Source: Cardinalis cardinalis
Taxonomy: Eukaryota > Chordata > Aves > Passeriformes > Cardinalidae
Reading direction: 5' to 3'
Assembly (NCBI GenBank): GCA_014549065.1
Contig: JACDOX010000084.1
Location: forward strand, 1,460,215 to 1,524,214
Length of the DNA: 64,000 bases
Every line of letters begins with the position of its first letter. The stretch's first letter is position 1. The notes beneath the pieces are model-generated. The model was not told where the DNA came from. It made no database searches and saw nothing but the letters and a program-made list of their open reading frames with translations. Position numbers and translations under genes: made by a program. Positions 26,576 to 38,646 of this stretch are shown in pieces.

Positions 26576-27039
26576 TATGATCTCTGAAACACTTAGTCAA
26601 GTTTGACTGNTATATGGCCCCTCTGGGTTTCCAGAGACAGACTTTGATTCCAGATTGGTCATGCATATCCTTTGAGGTGGAAAAAAGGAGTTCTTGGTGA
26701 CCTAGGCATTATGATCCAACCAACTCTATATGTGCCACTATATATACTCAAATCATCTTGCTATTTCCAGCAATCTTGAAAGACAGATGGGGTTTATCCT
26801 ATTTGCCAGACCATTCAGGGAGGATAATGCACATGAGTACTTGCAAATCTTTATTTTGTAGATTTTTTTACCAATTGTTTTCAGTACCTGTCTTATGTCT
26901 CACTCATAAATCTTAAATNGAATNAAAATTAGAGCGGGANCACACAAAAAGTGGAAACANGAACATATGACCAAGAGTGAATGAGGGAATAACACAGTCC
27001 AGAAAAATAAAATCAAAAGAGGAATACACAAAATGAGTT

Positions 27040-27870
27040 ACTGCTGGCAATGAACATAAAAGGTTTCAAGGAAAAGTCCACTGATTGNATCAGAAACAAT
27101 TCTATACTTTTACTGAAGATAAGAGAAAAAAATAGAAAAAACCATGCACCATATCTTTGGAACAACAAATAACGTATGAAACAGATAAGACTGAAATACT
27201 GACATCTCCATCCTCTTTTTTTCGAGTGACACAATGGATAATAAAGGAGAGAGGAACATGGACCAAAATAAGGAAAGGACATCTTAGAAGTACNAAGGCA
27301 AGATAGATATTTTCAATATAGCTGGTCCTGACAAAACTCACCTAAAGAATTTCAGGAACTGGTGCGAGCCATCCCTAACAATTCAGAGGACAAATTGTCA
27401 GAAACAGATAAAACCAAAGCAGCACCAGCAGTGTNTGTTTAAAATAACATTCTAATGTGTATTAATGGAGTTTTTGCCAGTGCTTAGAAAAATACCAGCA
27501 AGAAATACTTAAAATATTAGTTACTATGACCAAAAAGACAATAGGCTAATAAAAAGCAATAATAAAACAATAAATTATATCATGCCAGTTTAATTTGGTA
27601 TATTTAGTAGGATTACTGGCTGAAATGATANGGAGAAAGACACAGATATGACATTTATGTTATCTACCTAAACTTTTTCCCGTACCTGCATGATATTCTC
27701 ACATCAGGAAAATACAATTCAAAGGAAATGTCAGTGCATGAATACCTGATTTTAAAACACGCTCATGTCCTAAGTCAGAATTTTCAGTCTCAAGATGGGA
27801 TTTGGAGGGATCTGCAGTGAATCCAGTACTAGTCAGTATTTTTAATAATGATTTAACATGAAATAAAATT
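27040..27870 (+). mobile_element. Ancient CR1/L3-like LINE relic with reverse transcriptase
   Basis: This is a decayed plus-strand LINE. The region around 27165-27215 resembles the pre-RT segment of CR1. AGCTGGTCCTGACAAAACTC (about 27319-27338) corresponds to the conserved GPDGIHP motif. Around 27590-27640 it matches the region before the active site. The codons at 27656-27676 read YVIYLNF, for the family's DVIYLDF, and those at 27808-27855 read GSAVNPVLVSIFNNDL, for the family's QGSVLGPVLFNIFINDL. Many stops and indels break the frame, so it is long dead. It is far more diverged than the CR1 tails in this window. The 5' boundary is uncertain; the 27300-27870 part is the secure core. Confidence 0.8.
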
Positions 27871-27943
27871 TTATTTAAAGTATCTAGTCCAGTCCCTTGC
27901 TGAAAAGGATTATTAGCATCTCAGATATCAAGTCAGAACCTTT

Positions 27944-28262
27944 GAGAATCACAGAAACAATTATAGGAAAATTTAAATTGAAAGGGACCTCAAGAGACCT
28001 TTAGTCTAACATTCAGCACAAAGGATCAGAGCAGGTTTCTCAAAAAGGTTTTCAAGCCCTGACTGGCCAAAAACAAGTATGGAGACAGCAGAAACTGCAG
28101 TTACAAACCTGCCAAAGGCAATCTGTTCCACTGACCTCACTTTGAAAAAATCTTCTCTTAAATTCAGGCTCAATTGTTTTTATTTCCACTCACATCCATA
28201 GTCTGTCATCCTCCCACCTCTGTGAAGAGTCTGACTCTTTTCTTCTTGATGACTTCCTCATT
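27944..28262 (-). mobile_element. CR1 LINE 3' end, inserted next to or into older LINE
   Basis: The plus strand starts GAGAATCACAGAAACAATTA and continues TTGAAAGGGACCTCAAGAGA, GAGCAGGTTTCTCAAAAAGG and AATCTGTTCCACTGACCTCA, then ACCTCTGTGAAGAGTCTGAC. These are the landmarks of a reverse-complemented CR1 tail. Similarity may continue weakly to about 28340. It is flanked on both sides by fragments that look like the same older plus-strand LINE, which suggests it inserted into that element. Confidence 0.82.
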
Positions 28263-28389
28263 GGTGTCAAGGGGGACATGCCAGGTTTCCACAGCAATTC
28301 TCCCATTTAAATGTAGTTCTCCTTTCTCTCAATGCTCCCACACAATCCTAATAAGAAAAAATGTAATAAAAAAGATATATGTTTAGATC

Positions 28390-28460
28390 TGGGAAGAAAC
28401 AGTTAAATGCACAAATAGAAAATGGGAAACAATTAGTACAGCAGCAGTGGTTCAAATATT
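28390..28460 (+). mobile_element. Probable continuation of the older plus-strand LINE relic
   Basis: The segment containing GTTAAATGCACAAATAGAAA followed by ATGGGAAACAATTAGTACAG and CAGCAGTGG resembles the post-RT part of CR1/L3 elements. The consensus there, as I remember it, reads approximately 'aaatgcacaaatacagaatggg..acac...gcagta'. Its order and strand fit the element at 27040-27870, so both would be one LINE split by the minus-strand CR1 between them. The match is short and the 3' limit is unclear. Confidence 0.5.
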
Positions 28461-31400
28461 AACAGGCTCTTGCACTATCCTAATATATGTGGTACATGTA
28501 ACACATTCATTTGCTGTGCTTGGCAGTTGTGAAGCTTTGGTTGAATTCAGCCCAGAGTCCAGTCCTGAGGAAACAAAAAATAAGAGAGATGCAGAAGAGT
28601 ATAGTAGAAATAACTCTGGATTTAGAAATTTGGTGATATGCATTCTTAGGAAAGACAAAGACATTTTGTCTCTAGAGAGAAAAAGAGAAGGGGGTGAAAG
28701 AGAATGAGAATAGCAAAAGGACAAGGAAACAGTATTCCAGTCACTCAGTAGGTAAAAGTCTTTCTTCCCATACTAAGGAAAAGACAGCGAAGATCCCTTG
28801 TGCTCACTGTGACCATGTCAAATCGAAATAGTTGTAGTCAAAACATNTTAGCCCAGAGGGTATGAAAAAGCCTCTAACTATAGCAATAATCAAGTAGTAA
28901 ATTACACTGCAAAGCAAGGCCACACATTCTACATCACTATAGCCTTTCAACCAATGGTAGAGAAATATTGGCCCCGTGTCACGTCAGAGAGAAGAAACAG
29001 ATGATATCTCCAAGTCCTTTCTATTCAAAGACAGAAAATTTCTTAAGTTTGATTGATGCCTCAGATAAACCCCTTTTTTAAATAAAATCTAAGCAACCAC
29101 ACTGCCTCATGAAACATTTTGGGGTCTTAAGGTCAAAGGAAGCCAATGAAACACTGACTGTGAAAGTTGCAGTTTGGTGCTTCTAAAATGTGAATTTTCA
29201 GTTCAATTTTCCTTAAAATTTCATTGCAGTTCACAGCATCCAATGGCATTGTTGTTAACAAAACTTTAATTTGGCTTTGCCTGAGTCATCTTTTGCCTTA
29301 TCTTGTCTAACCTAGATTACTCATTCAGATTCAACAGTTTATCCACCATTTAANGTTTTGGGGGTTGGAGAATGTTGTTGTATTATTGCTTTTTTTACAT
29401 CTGGTACTACTCAAAACTTGACAAAGACTAATGCTTGTTTATTCAGAGGGTTGGTTTCCTGTTTTAAGTGCACTTGCANAACACTCATATAAAAAATATT
29501 TATTCTTTGCAACTTAAGCTTCTTAACTAAGAAAATCTTTCTTTTCTTCCCAAGCTTGCATGNTTTGGTATGTCTTTTAATCACAGTTACTTCATATGAC
29601 TTTACATAAAAATTTGTATTTGTACTTCTGCAGATATCTACAATTTGGCACAGGTGATGCTTGCTCATAAAGTATTTGCACTTACATGATTTTTGTACCA
29701 GTGGACTGGAATCCCAAACTCTACAAGAGTGGCACGTAGACATTCTCNAGTTCCAGTTTTGTTGAACTTTGTTAAACTGAACCCTTCTCCTGCTATAAGC
29801 TGAAGACTAATTGCTACACACGTAATAGTCATTCTCATTTATCTGGCATATTCTTCTGTGGAATGGCAAGAAAAACACCTTACTCTTCATGTATTTTATT
29901 TCTTATTGTAAAAACCCCAGTTTCTGATAACTGTACCTGCAGAAAGTCAGTTCACTTACCTTTGGAAACAGCATCCAATGTCTGACTATAAAACGATACA
30001 TTAAAAAAAAATAAAACTGTATTTGAGGCTTTATTCCTTGTCCTAAGACTATTCTCTCTCATCAGGCTGAAAGAAATTATCTGAATGCTGACACTGTCTG
30101 TGGACAGNAACAGTTTTCATCATCCTTGGATGCTTTTCTACGGCCCAACCCGAATTTTGCCTCAATAGTGGCTACTCATAAGTTACTTTAAAACACAATA
30201 AACATTATTTAAAAAATAAGCTATAAGTATAGCTCAAGCAAATAAAAAGGTATAGATGCTCTCAGAAAGAACTGAACTATTAAGAAAAAGAAAAAAAAAG
30301 TAAATAAAAAAAAGTAGCCCTTATGCATTGCAAAAAAGTTTTTCTGGGACGTTCACATGGTCAGGAATAAAAGAGAAAAGAGATAGAAGTACTGCTTTAT
30401 CACCCCTTAAGCCTGACAGCAATTACTTACAATCATTCAGAGCAATGAGGAGGACTTGAAAATAGTAAGGCTTCCCTTAGTTCCNCGCTATATTAGGTGA
30501 CATATAACAAAAATATATTCTTTACCCGGTCAAGGTTTACTACCAACTAGAAAATTACAGAGACTAAGCCCTTTGATTGATTAAGAGAAACATATAGTGA
30601 CAAGTGAGACAGTGGAAGAGAGTTACTATTTCATGCGCTTCACTGCTAAAAAGTAAAGTATCTATGAGGTGCCTATTTTCTAGCAGAACATTAGAAAAAA
30701 TAAAACCAATTTAAAAAGCAAGATGAACTGTAATCTCTAGCNTAGGTTATCTTTGGAGTATGGTGGAATATGAGCCAAGTAGAATAACTTTAATTACGGT
30801 TTCGAGCACAACTCATAGGCAATGTTGAGTAAAATAAATACCAGTAATTTTAACAAGGCAGTATGGAAATGTAAAAATAATACATATCCCTTAAAATATT
30901 TTTTCTTCTTTGAGGAAATTTAAGCAGCTATGAATATTCATAAACTNCCAGAATTAATAGAAATCATCATGCTATTTCATGAACACTAGACCCAGAAAAG
31001 TTTGTCTTTCTACAAGTTGTATATTTTCCACCCAGGCCATCACTTCCTACCCTCAATATTAAACTATACCTCCAGTCTGCTACAAAACTTAGACTGTAGG
31101 TAGGAAGCTAGAGACTCCCATCTCTGCTTTAACAAAGCTTTGCAAGACTGACTGAAAGGGTCCACCTATTTCTAGGGTCAGAAAAGCAGCAAAATCCCAT
31201 AATNTGATTTCCCAGAAGAAACAGCGTATAACTGAGAAGGTTCCTAAACTCTCACCCCTTTATTGCTGTCTTCCTCCCTGAGTGACTGCAGTAAATCAAA
31301 TATGCACCTTGACCAGAAAGGGAAATAAGGAAATGTATAGCACAGTTATCAGTCCAAGGCTCAGCCAGGACCCTGTTGAACTTTGCAGGGCTGGGAGCCA

Positions 31401-33777
31401 GGAACTGCTTGCCTAGGAATGCACTTGTTACTCCTTCAGCCCAGGAGTCCTTGCCCACCACGGTCTTTTTTTCTAAACCACTTCCTCACTGGCGTACACA
31501 TTCCTTACAGANTCTTACCACAGTCAGACAAAAATATGGTTGAAATATATCACTAGTTTGTTTCANTTTAAGTCCTGTGGCTTTAGTGCCCAAATTTTAA
31601 AGTTGAACTATTACACCTCTAATAAAACCATCTAGACTCAAAAGATTTAGTGACACATATGAATTCAGCCTATTCTTTTGGAAGATCANTATCATCTGCA
31701 GCTCCTAACATTGAAAGATTCAATATGTTTCAAGCAAAGGTATTGCCACAATGAATAATCATCCATATATATTATGATTTTGAACCAATTAATATTGGCT
31801 ACATGGAATAAAAAAATGCCTACGGAATAGTTAATAACCAGCTGTACTTTCTTATGACATTGTAAGGCTCAAGACAATATTAAGATTGGGTGGCTAAAAT
31901 CCACAGAAAAAACACTAAGTCACACATTAATTATGAGTGACTTCATCCTGTCCCTGTTGTATCTACAGCCATAGAATCAAAGGCTAAAAGGTCCATTCTG
32001 CCTTCCCACAAAGTTTCAGGAGCTGGAAATTTGCTTTCATCAGATATGTAAGCAAGACATACAGGACAGTTACCTTTCCATGACACAAAAAAACATAGAT
32101 GGTCACAACCAATGACAAGCAGGTAACTATCACCCTGCTAATTCCTTTATATTATTCTTTGTAATTCCCTTTAGAGACATAGCATTTATAGCTTTTAACA
32201 TAGGAAGGAAGAATAAAAGTTCTTGTGCAAATTTTCAGCAAAGCAAAATCACAGAACGGTCCAGACCTGATTTTTGCAGCCAAGCATCTAACATGACCAG
32301 AAATATTGCAGCTNAATCAAAATCTCTTCCAAGGGATTGCAGCACCATGTACTGTCATCATGAAGCTGCGGGTGTGAGAAGNGTGTGGCATACTAAGATG
32401 GAAAGCATATGAATAGAAAACACATTTCATGGAAAAGCTTTGTAAGGGGAGATTAAGATAACTGTTTCTGACATTAAAAAGTAGGATTTAAGTTGCAAGG
32501 CCCCACATGAATTCAGAATAAGTTTTTGCTACAACAGTGAGAAAACTTCCTTTCTTTTACANTCTTACAGTTGCACCATCTTGGGAATAACATTCAGTCT
32601 TTCTAGATAAATATTATTGAACAATATTCAAGTTTTGTTAGTTTTATTTTGTTCAATAAAAATTTCCTGCAAAATTCTAGCACATTTTAAAATCTTCAGC
32701 ACTAAGTATGAGCAATCTTTAAANTATCACTCCTTCTAGAGTGAGTTTATACCAGCTGTTTTCAGCTGGAGAACAGATTGCCATAAAGTCTTCTACAANG
32801 CTCTGAATCTCGAAAGTGAGCAGAAGGTAATCATTCTCCCCTGTCCTTTCTATTCCCAGAGACAAGGGGAAATAGGAAAAAAAGAACTGCAGTAGGGAGG
32901 GGAAAAAATCTGCATGCAGCTATCAAAAGGAGAAGGGAAAAATCAAGAAGAGGCATTTGTCCAGTAAAAGAAAGATACTAGGCAAAATGAATGTAGTGGG
33001 GGGAAAAAGCTATTTGCTTTATAAAATTTCTGTTTCCAACTTGAAGGAAATTCTTCAAGAAAATGCCTCCATTGTACGTGACAATTAAGTGAACAGGTGC
33101 CCACTCACCAGAGAGATCAAGTTTGTTTTAAAATACTAGACTTTTAAGAAGGAAGACCACTCCTGATAATGTGGATTAATTTACACACATACACACAGAG
33201 AATTCCCAAATAAGTCCATATAGGGCTCAAAGATTCTGAGCTATAGGCCACAGTATATTAGTCAGCTCACAAAGGATGGCCACTGCAGACATATTATGCC
33301 AACTCATCCAGTTCTCATGGATTTGCTACTCACAAAACCCAGCAAAACTGAAAAGGCCAACTCACATTTTGTCATGTCATGATTTGGGAATGACACTCCT
33401 CAGTTTAGTGCCTCTTCCTTATCCCGTTTTCCTTGAGACTTCCCCAAACCAGATACCATTCTCTTGGACTCCCCCACTACCCTTCCTCTTTCTGCTCTGG
33501 GGATGGAGTTGAGAATTGGAGGTAGAAAAAGGTGTTACAGGTCGATATAAGAACAATTAATTTACTAGAAANAGCAAANAGATAAGAAAATGAGCAGTAA
33601 CAACTATAATATTAATAACAAAACATGTAAGTCCCAGACTTACACAAAACCCATGACAAATACCAAAAATCCCATCACACCGTGCTTTCTCCAGAAAAGG
33701 AGTGCCTTTACTCCAAGAAGCCAGAGTCCATTTTCCCCACCACTGGCAATGGCATAGGATGGTATAGAATAACATTA
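28461..33777. other. Unique-looking noncoding stretch
   Basis: About 5.3 kb of AT-rich sequence with no recognisable exon, RNA gene or clear transposon. The frames at 28.45-28.72 and 29.41-29.74 kb are Lys/Ser-rich or interrupted by Ns and show no known domain. Short AGAATCA-like strings near 31972 and 32250 are too degraded to call CR1. Confidence 0.55.
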
Positions 33778-33916
33778 CAGTCTCGGATGTGCTCGCACAG
33801 CGTAACGCAGGCTAGGAAAAACTGTAAAAGGAAATTAGGATCCCTGGGCTCAAGTGATCCAGTGCGCTCAGCCTCCCTGTCAGCTGGGGCTAGAGGTGGG
33901 CACCACCACACCCAGC
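33778..33916 (-). pseudogene. RN7SL: 7SL (SRP) RNA pseudogene, 5' Alu-domain portion
   Basis: 7SL RNA is the RNA of the signal recognition particle. Read on the minus strand from 33916, the sequence begins GCTGGGTGTGGTGGTGCCCA, matching the 7SL 5' end with C-to-T changes. It continues AGCCCCAGCT, GGGAGGCTGAG (about 33868-33878) and GGATCACTTGAGCCCAGG (about 33843-33860). After an insertion it shows GCGTTACGCTGTGCG and CATCCGAGACT (about 33780-33812), resembling the 7SL segment that follows the Alu-like part. Primate Alu lacks that last segment, so 7SL itself is the better source. The copy stops well short of the roughly 300-nt full length and is diverged, so it is a retroposed, truncated pseudogene. 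No functional promoter is visible. Confidence 0.72.
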
Positions 33917-35960
33917 TACTATAAAAAATTAACTCTGTCCTGGCCAGAACTAAGACACCAACAAAACAAGCTTCCTCAGTAGCAGGAAGCACTTAAGCTA
34001 GAATAACAAGAGCAGGGCACACAGACAGAAAAGAAAGCACCTTGAGGTACTGGGACAAAAAAGAGGCATAATAAAGCTGTCTATATAATATAAAATCAAA
34101 GTGTAAGAAAACATCAATATCACTCATTGTTTGGAGTTAAGACAAAACTTAACTTACAGCATGGAGTTTTCATGAGGTGCCCACATTTCGGTTCCACTAG
34201 GAAAGATGAATGTGCATTGTTAATCCTAAAATTANAGCTCAAACATTATTCTTGTCACTCTCTCAACACTATGATTGTCACTTTCTTAAGACCTGAAGCA
34301 CCAATTTTCCACATCAAAAATTTAATAGCTGATGCATTACCGGAAAAGATGAAAGAATAACTTGCATTAAAGGAAACAATATTTTACTAAGCTTTTATTG
34401 TTAACTGGTTAAGAGTACTTTTAAGCTTCATATAAGATCTGTATCTTTTTACTCTCTGAGTAATTGGGGTTTGTTGTCCCTTGTTGTTGTTAAAGAAAAA
34501 GAAAAAATACCTATAATTCTCTTATTGCANGTGGAAAGCTTTAGCACACATACGTGGGACACTCCCAACTTTCAGCCCACAAATTTCCTTTGTATGTATA
34601 CCTTTAATCAAATAAACCAATTGTATTCAGAATAATAACATACCTTAGAATTACTGTGGGTCATAACCACAAATTGTTCTTGTTATTTGAGGCCTTTTCA
34701 CAATTGCAAGAAAGAAAAAAATCTTTGTGTTTTTCCATATTGACTGATTAACCAAGATCAGGGTAGAAAGAATAGGTCAAAATGTAAAACTTATGGATGC
34801 TNTCCTTAATTTTCAATTCATATACACAATTTCATGATTTAGCAACCACATGTCATACATTTAAAATCAGTACAGCCTTAGTATTGTTCAGAAAGGATTT
34901 GACCTGCAAGTGTAATAGATTGTTGCATAGGCCTCACAGCATTAGCTAGAAATACTGAACTATAAAATGTGGAACTTTACTGTACATGTTCAAAGAAAAA
35001 GCNAAAATTCAATGTAAAAAAAAATCCAATGAAATTGCTTTTAGGNTATAAAATTTTTCACAGCAGAATGGAAACAAAACAAATACATGCAGTCAATTAC
35101 TCTTGTGAATTATCATCTGCAGAAAATAAACGGTAAGGAGTCCCCATCATAGGAAAAGTTGGCTGGATATTTTTTAAAGGTGTCAAAAGAGAGTGACAAG
35201 GGCTTGCTTTGCTTTTTATNGTTCTATCTGTATCACCCAAGTTTTGCAGCCTCCCTCCATGCCCAATGAATGAATGTTGTTTAAATTAGTCCATTTAAAA
35301 GGTAAGTTGAGCCATTTTCACACTGACTTACATAAAGCCATTTTTCCTGTTTTATTAGTCACACTAGCATTCTATTGCCCTTTAAATGTCACAAGTTCAA
35401 GAGCATAGCTGTACATATCCTGGAAATACTCCTGTTTTATGCATTAAAACAGAAAGCTACAATTTCTTGGGACAGATAAGGTGACCAAAAAAAAAAAAGA
35501 GAAACAAACAGGGCATAATAGCACAGAACAAAACAATAACCATTAAGAAAAGATTGCTTGCAAGTGAAGGAAGAGCAGGAGAGCTATCGAGAGCACAGAT
35601 TTAGAAATGCTTGCTTGTATTGTCTCTATCAAAACATGTGAAAGAGCTGATAAACCCACCACTTGCTGTAACTCACAGAAAGGAAGAAAAATGGCACTGC
35701 ACTCACCCCCTGACATATTCCTTAATCTTTTAGAGACCTTTGAAAAGCCACATTGTACGTTGGAAGTACTCTCATTTGTTAGGGGTGTTTTATTTGAAAG
35801 CAGAAGCCTGCAAAATTCCCTAGGTATATGGTATCTAACCTAAAACATTTCCAGGTTTANCAAGGGCAACATGAAAAGCCCAGACTGGTTGGAAGGAGTT
35901 ATTGGAAATCAAATGAATTTTGAAGTCTGCAGGATCTGACNTACCATCTTCTGTCAAAGG

Positions 35961-35990
35961 CAGGTTAGTGCTTCATACAGGTTAGTGCTT
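35961..35990. repeat. 17-bp tandem repeat, 1.8 copies
   Basis: CAGGTTAGTGCTT occurs at 35961-35973 and again at 35978-35990, with CATA between them. It is a minor local duplication. Confidence 0.8.
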
Positions 35991-37076
35991 GAAAATATCA
36001 CCTGTGATACCAAGTCCAGTTACCCACAGAGGAAAGCAAAGTACAACAATTTTTTCCNGAACTGCCATAAAAACATCTTCCTACATGCTACCACAGCCCA
36101 CACGCACTACCCACCACCTCCAGCAAATACAAGGCTCATTATATTGTGGCTTTTAAATGTCTACTGCAATGTGCCACAAGAAGACATAACTGTTTCTGTT
36201 GCCAAGTGTCACAGGTCCCCACAATTACAAATAATTTGCTAGATAAATTAGCTTAAGAGGAAAGTGGGCCACATGGTACAAAGAAGGGCAAACTCTTCAT
36301 CTCNTCTGCCTTCCTTCCACTCCAGAAATCCTTGCCAAGCTCATTAAGGAGAAAACCACACACACCCACAGGATGCACATACCATGAGGCCTAACACATC
36401 ACTCAGCAGGTATATTTTTAAACTTTGTGCATATCTTTTAACTCCAGCTGTCAATTAAGCACCACGCAGCCACTCACTCACTGCTCCATCCTGCTGGTGG
36501 GGGAGAGAATCAGAAGAGTGAAGAGGGAAAATTTGAGGACTGAGATAAAGACAGTTTAGCAGGTAAAGTGAAAGCTGCTTGCATGCAAGCAAGGCAAAAC
36601 AAGGAATTCATTCACCACTTTCCATGGGCAGGCAGGTATTTATCCACCCCCATGAGAGNAGGGCTCCATCACATGTAGCAGTGACTTGGGAAGACAAATG
36701 CTGTGATTCCAACATGCACCCTTTTTCTACTTCTTTCCCAGCTTTATCTGCAGAGCATAATTCCATATATTATGGGTGCCACAACACGGTTGCCAACTCC
36801 TTGTGCACCTCCAGCCCACTCACTGATTAGGTAGGATGAGAAGAAGAAAAGGCCTTGTCTTTGTGTTAGCCCTGCTCAGCAATAACAAAAACAACCCTGT
36901 GTTATCAGCGCTGTTTCCAACACAAACTTAAACCACACCATCATACCAGCACTGTGAAGAAAATGATCTCTACTCCAGCCAAATCCAGCACAGTATATTA
37001 AAACCATGTCNTGGCGCCTGAACCGAGTCCACACCAACAAATACTTGGAAGCTTCAGTGTTCTGTATGGTCCATTG

Positions 37077-37127
37077 TGCAGGGTGTCACAGGGTGCAGAG
37101 TGTCACAGGATGCAGGGTGTCACCATT
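37077..37127. repeat. 17-bp minisatellite, 3 copies
   Basis: Three consecutive units, TGCAGGGTGTCACAGGG (37077), TGCAGAGTGTCACAGGA (37094) and TGCAGGGTGTCACCATT (37111), are followed by a degenerate TGCAGTGGTGCAGGA. It sits in the GC-richer block. The period of 17 is not a multiple of three, so it argues against the overlapping 188-codon frame being a real protein. Confidence 0.88.
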
Positions 37128-38646
37128 GTGCAGTGGTGCAGGACCTGTTGTGGCAGGGGCCAGTCCCNTGATGCTGCCCCTCACCAAGCAGAGAGGTTTA
37201 CGGGTCTCGTCAAGAGCCCTGAGAGCCAAAACCCCACAGGCAGCACTGGTGCAGCCTCTCTATTGCCCAAACACGGCTGTACACAGGGACCTTCTGCTAT
37301 GGGAACTTCATCTGCCAGCTCTGCAAAAGGTGGCAGGCAAAGGGGAAAAAGGAGTTTGTACTTCCACAAAACAGGTCCTTGGATATCCTACATCTTTGGA
37401 TTCAACCTGTAGCTGCCAGCTCCAGCATAAGCTATTGCTGTCACGTTCAGAGGCAAAAAAGCAAGTCAGTGACAGTCTGAAGATCCAGTTATGGTTCTGG
37501 CAGCACAGAAAAGCCACCCAAGCAAAGGGCAATACCTTCTGCTCCCAGCAAAAACAGTATCTACTCAAATGAAGGTAGGAGTTTGTAGTACTTGCTTAGT
37601 GTTCCTATCTGGTCTTCCAGTCGGCAGGCCGTCACCACACTCCCGAGGGCCCAGAAGGGCCCCAGNAGGCAGCACCAGGGACCCAGTGTGGCACTGCTCA
37701 GATGCTACAAGACGTCACACCTCAAGGATTTTTATGCCCAGCAAAGTTCTACGTTTGGCAACAGGCATAGGGGGAACTCATCTGCCATTGCTGCTGAAGG
37801 CCAACACCAGCTGCCCATGTGGGAGAGATCATGGTGCACAATACACAAGATGAGTGATGCTTAAACAGAAAACTGTTCAAAAGAAAGTAAAGGCTGCAGA
37901 CAGCTGCATAAGAATGCTGAGGCACAAAGGTCTTTGCCTGACAAAGCCAATTTAGCAGTCCCTCATCCCANGAGGATGAGTAAGAAAGTCACTCAGGAAA
38001 AGGGTTTTGTCTAACTCAGCAGGTGCTCAAACCACCAGGCCTAAATTTGGCACTGGAAACAACAGCCTCAACATTGTATTTAAGCAGTCAAGTGAGCAAA
38101 CAATCTGTAAGCTATTGAATATCATCTTGTCACAATAAATGATGGAGTAGTTCAAGGCTGAGAAATACAACTGCCAGTCATGTCATCTGTTTTAGACTAC
38201 CCTAATCCATTTTTGATTTATATATAACACAGAGCACCCTAATGAATCCAGCACAACTCTCAACAAAGACCTGAGCTCAGCTCTTTTGCATATGCTTCTT
38301 CCCCGTGAATGCTTCAACTCCAACTCAGCAAAAAATANGATGCAAATGTCTTCTAGGAAATATATAAATATTCTCATGCCTGGTGCCCACTGAAAGGTTC
38401 ATTCTCTTTCCTTGAAGCTAAGATTGCTCTTCCCTTGAACTCTGTAAGGTCTGCAACTAGAATATTGAAAACGTGCTCCACGTAACTGTTAAATCTACCC
38501 GTCAGAAGCAGGACAGTAACTGGTTAAAGTTGACTGTGCTTCAGGATCAGACAGCCCTCACAAGTCTTTCTCTGTGGTAGACACAGATTGATTTTACTGA
38601 GAAAGAAACTCTTTGCTTCGTGCTAACACACAAATCCCACACCTTT

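Larger units (their letters stand above)
33917..38646. other. Noncoding stretch including a GC-richer block
   Basis: No supported gene. From about 36.99 to 37.87 kb the sequence is GC-richer and has long overlapping frames on both strands (up to 188 codons, with Ns and a minisatellite inside), none with a recognisable domain. It could be part of a noncoding transcript or an unrecognised repeat. The remaining sequence is AT-rich. Confidence 0.5.

Noticed and set aside
31972..32270. ATAGAATCAAAGG and AATCACAGAACGG strings resembling CR1 termini
   Set aside because: The sequence after each does not follow the CR1 tail for more than about 20-30 bases.
37006..37572. 188-codon plus-strand open frame, the longest in the window
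   Set aside because: It starts next to an N, contains another N and a 17-bp minisatellite whose period would shift the frame if copy number changed, has no recognisable domain, and overlapping frames on the other strand are equally open. It reflects local GC content.
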